Positions 5,462 through 8,441 of a DNA stretch of 8,441 nucleotides are shown here, in pieces. How positions within the stretch are numbered: position 1 is the first letter of the stretch; each line of letters begins with the position of its first letter. Source of the DNA: Pseudomonadota bacterium (GTDB lineage: Bacteria; Pseudomonadota; Alphaproteobacteria; Rhizobiales; Xanthobacteraceae); the NCBI GenBank assembly GCA_023417665.1, contig JAEZFA010000063.1, positions 1-8,441 of the forward strand. Reading direction: 5' to 3'. Both the position numbers and the translations under genes were made by a program. Under the pieces are notes generated by a model. It did no database searches, was not told the origin of the DNA, and was given only the letters and a program-made list of their open reading frames with translations.

Positions 5462-7105
5462 ATGCGCGCTTGCTTCGCGCTTCTCGTAAGTATCTTCACT
5501 GCATGGGCCGTGTTTCCGGTGCCGCCGGCGCTGGCGCATGAAGGCCACGATCACGGCGAGGTGCCGCGCACGACGGCGCCCGTGATGCCGCGCGGCGAAG
5601 CCCATTCCGGCGATCTTGAACTGGTCGCGGTGCTTCGCGATGGCGAGGTCGTAATCTATCTCGACCGGTTTTCCACGAACGAGCCGGTTCGCGACGCAGC
5701 GATCGAGGCGATCGTGCCGGATGGCGCGGAAAAGGCGACGCCGCATGCCGACGGCACCTATCGTCTGCCGGCAAAATGGGTCGACGGCCGCGACCATTAC
5801 GATCTGATCTTCACGGTGACGGCGGGGGCGGTGAGCGAAATCCTGCCCGTCACGATCGTTGCGGGCACGGCGACGACCGAACAGCCGGCGGCGGCCGGCA
5901 ATATTACGCTGCTGACGGCAGGCCTGATCGCGCTGGTCGTTGCGTTCTTCGCGTTCATCGCCGGTGCTTTGCTCATGCGGCGGGCGCGGCCGCTCGCGAC
6001 GGGTGCCGCGATATTTCTCGCCGCTGCGGGCATCCCGCTCGCGGATGCGCGGGCGCATGAAGGCGATAACCACGGCAAGCACGAGCAGGCGACGCCGCAG
6101 ACCGGCCGCGATGTGCCGCAACGGCTTGCGGACGGCGACATCTTCATGCCGAAGAACGTGCAGCGGCTGCTGGAAATCCGCACCGCCATCGCAAGCCAGG
6201 GCGATCATGCAAAAGCGATCGAACTGCCGGGCCGCGTAATTCCGGACGCGAACGCGAGCGGCTATGTGCAGTCGAGCCTTGCGGGACGGCTGCTGCCTCC
6301 GCCGGACGGCTTTCCCGCGCTCGGCAGCCGGGTCGAGAAGGGACAGGTGCTGGCTTATGTCGAGCCGCCGATCCAGACGATCGACGTCTCCGACATGCGC
6401 CAGAAGGAAGGCGAGCTTCTCCAGCAGATCGCGATCGTCGAGCGCCGTGTGATGCGCTTCGAAAAGCTGGTCGAGAGCAATGCGGTGGCGCGCACCCAGC
6501 TTGAAGACGCGCAGACCGAGCTTGACGGTCTGCGCGCGCGAAAGGCGCAACTCGACAAGATCAGGCGCGAACCGGAAGTGCTGGTCGCGCCGGTCAGCGG
6601 CGTGATCGCGGAAGCCAATACGGTCGCCGGTCAACTGGCGCAACCCAACACCGTCATCTTCCAGATCGTCGATCCCGCGCGACTCTGGGTCGAGGCGCTG
6701 GCCTTCGAGGCAATTCCCAAAGTGGATCACGCCAGCGCGCGCACGCAGAGCGGGCAGACCGCGGAACTTCTGTTTCGCGGCAGTGCGGCCGCGCTGCGCA
6801 ACCAGTCGATCGCGGTGCAGTTCGCGATAAACGGCAAGGCGGAAGGATTCTGGGCCGGACAATTCGTGACCGTGTTCGCGAGCCTGCCCGAAAAGCTGCG
6901 CGGCATTCGCGTGCCGCGCGCCGCGCTGATCCGCACCGCGAACGGGCAGTATGTGGTGTTCGAGCATCGCGGCGCGGAGCGCTTCGCGGCACGTAGCGTG
7001 AAAGCCGAGGTGCTGGACGCCGACAGCGTGCTGATTACCGCAGGCCTTGCCGACGGCACGCGCGTAGTGGTGCAGGGCGCCGAACTTCTGGATCAGGTGC
7101 GCTGA
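5462..7105 (+). CDS. Periplasmic adaptor of a heavy-metal RND efflux pump, with extended N-terminus
   Basis: A 547-residue membrane-fusion (HlyD/CusB/CzcB-type) adaptor. The C-terminal ~330 residues are canonical: a first lipoyl half (about 268-300, GYVQSSLAGRLL to KGQVLAYVEPP), an alpha hairpin with coiled-coil character (about 311-368), the second lipoyl half (VLVAPVSGVIAEANTVAGQLA, 373-393), a beta barrel to about 475, and a membrane-proximal domain starting at VPRAALI. The N-terminus is unusual: signal peptide (1-25), HEGHDHGE (26-33), a ~100-residue beta-rich domain, a membrane segment (149-172), RRARP, a second hydrophobic stretch (179-198) ending Ala-Arg-Ala, then HEGDNHGKHE (199-208). 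Arginines between the two segments suggest a short cytoplasmic turn with both large domains in the periplasm. ATG 5462 is chosen for its signal peptide and GAAGGA nine bases upstream. An internal ATG at 5975 could start a normal-sized adaptor. It lies two bases before the pump gene. Confidence 0.88.
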   Translation: MRACFALLVSIFTAWAVFPVPPALAHEGHDHGEVPRTTAPVMPRGEAHSGDLELVAVLRDGEVVIYLDRFSTNEPVRDAAIEAIVPDGAEKATPHADGTYRLPAKWVDGRDHYDLIFTVTAGAVSEILPVTIVAGTATTEQPAAAGNITLLTAGLIALVVAFFAFIAGALLMRRARPLATGAAIFLAAAGIPLADARAHEGDNHGKHEQATPQTGRDVPQRLADGDIFMPKNVQRLLEIRTAIASQGDHAKAIELPGRVIPDANASGYVQSSLAGRLLPPPDGFPALGSRVEKGQVLAYVEPPIQTIDVSDMRQKEGELLQQIAIVERRVMRFEKLVESNAVARTQLEDAQTELDGLRARKAQLDKIRREPEVLVAPVSGVIAEANTVAGQLAQPNTVIFQIVDPARLWVEALAFEAIPKVDHASARTQSGQTAELLFRGSAAALRNQSIAVQFAINGKAEGFWAGQFVTVFASLPEKLRGIRVPRAALIRTANGQYVVFEHRGAERFAARSVKAEVLDADSVLITAGLADGTRVVVQGAELLDQVR

Positions 7106-7107
7106 CG

Positions 7108-8441
7108 ATGTTCACTTTTCTCGTCAGCCGTTCGGTACAGAACCGCGTACTCGTGCTCGCAATCTCGCTGGCGCTCATGATCTATGGCGGCTTCGCGATC
7201 ACGCAGCTTCCGGTCGACGTGCTTCCCGACCTGAACCGCCCGACGGTGACGGTGATCACGGAAGCGGAAGGCTATGCGCCGCAGGAAGTCGAGCAGCTCA
7301 TCACGTTTCCGATCGAGACGCAGATGAACGGTCTGCCGGGCGTAACCCGCGTTCGCTCGGTATCCGGTGTCGGGCTGTCCTTTGTCTATGTCGAGTTCGC
7401 ATGGAATGCGGAGATTTACCGCAGCCGCCAGCTCGTGAACGAGCGGCTTGCGCTGGTGCGCGAGCAACTTCCGCCCAACCTCACGCCGCAGATTGGCCCC
7501 GTGAGCTCGATCATGGGGCAGATCGTGATGTTCGCGGTGACCAATCCGAAAATCTCGCCGATGGAGCTGCGCGAGTTCGCGGATTTTTCGATCCGGCCGC
7601 GTCTGCTGACCATCCCTGGCGTCTCGCAGGTCATTCCGATGGGCGGCGAGGTGCGGCAGTTCCGCATCCTCGTCAACGCAGCGGCGATGCGCTCCTTCAA
7701 CGTCTCGCACGAGCAGATCGAGCGAGCGCTGGTGTCTTTCGGCGCCAATCTCGGCGGCGGCTTCACCGATCAGCATCTGCGCGAGTATCTGATCCGCGGC
7801 ATCGGCCGCACGACGAGCCTCGACGATCTGCGCAGCATCGTGGTCGCCAACGACGCCGGCGGGCCGGTCTATCTGCGCCAGGTCGCGGAAGTGGGATTCG
7901 GCGCGCGCGTGAAGCGGGGCGATTCCGGTTACATGGGCGCGCCGGCCGTCATGGTATCGGTCGAGAAGCAGCCCTTCGTCGATACGCTGAAGCTGACGCG
8001 GGAGGTGGAAGCCGCGCTCCGGCAGATCACGGCTTCCGCGCCTGCAGGCACCAAGCTCGATCAGGTGGTGTTCCGGCAGGCCGACTACATCTCCACGTCG
8101 GTGCGCAACGTGGAGGTGGTGTTGCTCGAAGCCATCACGGTCGTTGCCATCGTGCTGTTCGCGTTTCTCCTGAACGTGCGCACGACGCTGATTTCGCTGA
8201 CCGCGATTCCGGTATCGCTGCTGGTCACGGCGCTGGTCTTCTATTTCGCGGGCCTTTCGATCAACACCATGACGCTTGGCGGCATGGCGATCGCGATCGG
8301 TGAACTCGTCGACGATGCGGTGGTGGACGTCGAGAATATTTTCAGGCGGCTGCGTGAGAACCGGGAAGCGGGAAATCCGCGCTCGGCGTTCGAGGTGGTG
8401 GTCGCGGCCAGCCAGGAAGTGCGCTCCGGCATCGTCTATGC
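7108..8441 (+). CDS. Heavy-metal RND efflux pump, CusA/CzcA family (N-terminal part, cut by window edge)
   Basis: The open frame covers the first 444 codons of a family whose members are about 1000-1050 residues long; the rest lies outside the window. TM1 is at about 13-30, followed by the periplasmic porter region with PVDVLPDLNRPTVTV (35-49), then TM2 (336-356), TM3 (360-382) and TM4 (387-408). The TM4 motif AIGELVDDAVVDVEN (396-410) is the proton-relay region. D402 and E409 line up with CzcA D408 and E415, while A396 replaces CzcA D402, as in CusA. This makes it a heavy-metal pump rather than a drug or lipid exporter; whether the metal is Cu/Ag, Ni, Co, Zn or Cd cannot be decided, because the porter methionine positions lie beyond the edge. 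The start is two bases after the adaptor stop, with AGG ten bases upstream, so the pair is probably translationally coupled. Confidence 0.92.
   Translation, partial: MFTFLVSRSVQNRVLVLAISLALMIYGGFAITQLPVDVLPDLNRPTVTVITEAEGYAPQEVEQLITFPIETQMNGLPGVTRVRSVSGVGLSFVYVEFAWNAEIYRSRQLVNERLALVREQLPPNLTPQIGPVSSIMGQIVMFAVTNPKISPMELREFADFSIRPRLLTIPGVSQVIPMGGEVRQFRILVNAAAMRSFNVSHEQIERALVSFGANLGGGFTDQHLREYLIRGIGRTTSLDDLRSIVVANDAGGPVYLRQVAEVGFGARVKRGDSGYMGAPAVMVSVEKQPFVDTLKLTREVEAALRQITASAPAGTKLDQVVFRQADYISTSVRNVEVVLLEAITVVAIVLFAFLLNVRTTLISLTAIPVSLLVTALVFYFAGLSINTMTLGGMAIAIGELVDDAVVDVENIFRRLRENREAGNPRSAFEVVVAASQEVRSGIVY

Noticed and set aside
5438..6967. Minus-strand 509-codon frame opposite the adaptor gene
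   Set aside because: A long antisense frame typical of GC-rich genes. The product is Arg/His-rich without recognisable domains, while the plus-strand product is a clear adaptor.
7401..8303. Plus-strand 300-codon frame inside the RND pump gene
   Set aside because: It is out of frame with the pump, and its Arg/Ala-rich composition is typical of frame-shifted reading of GC-rich coding DNA.
1..8441. CRISPR array, insertion sequence or phage genes
   Set aside because: No regularly spaced repeats, transposase, integrase or terminal inverted repeats were seen on either strand.

Overview
The window looks like chromosomal DNA of a GC-rich alphaproteobacterium, most likely Hyphomicrobiales near the Bradyrhizobium/Rhodopseudomonas group. 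The reasons are an Omp25/Omp31-type small beta-barrel protein, a short single-Sel1-repeat protein, a DUF2147 protein, and even, high-GC codon use throughout. The lineage is inferred from protein style; no search was run.

Layout, left to right. A DUF2147 exported protein is on the minus strand (88-516) with a clear terminator (18-45). A gene-free stretch follows (517-887), holding an 11-bp-period tandem repeat that could be a response-regulator site. Next is a small Sel1-repeat protein (888-1151) with its own terminator. An outer-membrane protein (1365-2642) contains two tandem copies of an eight-strand-type barrel domain. A bidirectional terminator (2664-2694) separates it from the convergent minus-strand gene 2697-4478. 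That gene encodes a glutamine-dependent amidotransferase of the asparagine-synthetase family, resembling the enzyme that makes the osmolyte N-acetylglutaminylglutamine amide. Its leader carries a terminator-like hairpin. A complete tRNA-Ser(GCU) gene lies at 4699-4791.

Right of the tRNA is a plus-strand heavy-metal efflux cluster running off the window edge. It has a small exported Cys/His-rich protein (4976-5392), a periplasmic adaptor with an unusual N-terminal extension (5462-7105), and the first 444 codons of a CusA/CzcA-type RND pump (7108 to the edge). Adaptor and pump would form the inner-membrane and periplasmic parts of a tripartite exporter. No outer-membrane channel or regulator is visible, so either may lie outside the window.

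The most interesting signals are in this cluster. The adaptor's ribosome binding site is perfectly complementary over 10 bases to the last codons of the upstream Cys/His-rich gene, with a second stem nested between them. This suggests that translating the small gene opens translation of the adaptor. The adaptor also looks like a fusion of two exported proteins, each beginning with a hydrophobic segment ending in Ala-X-Ala followed by a HEG..HG histidine motif.
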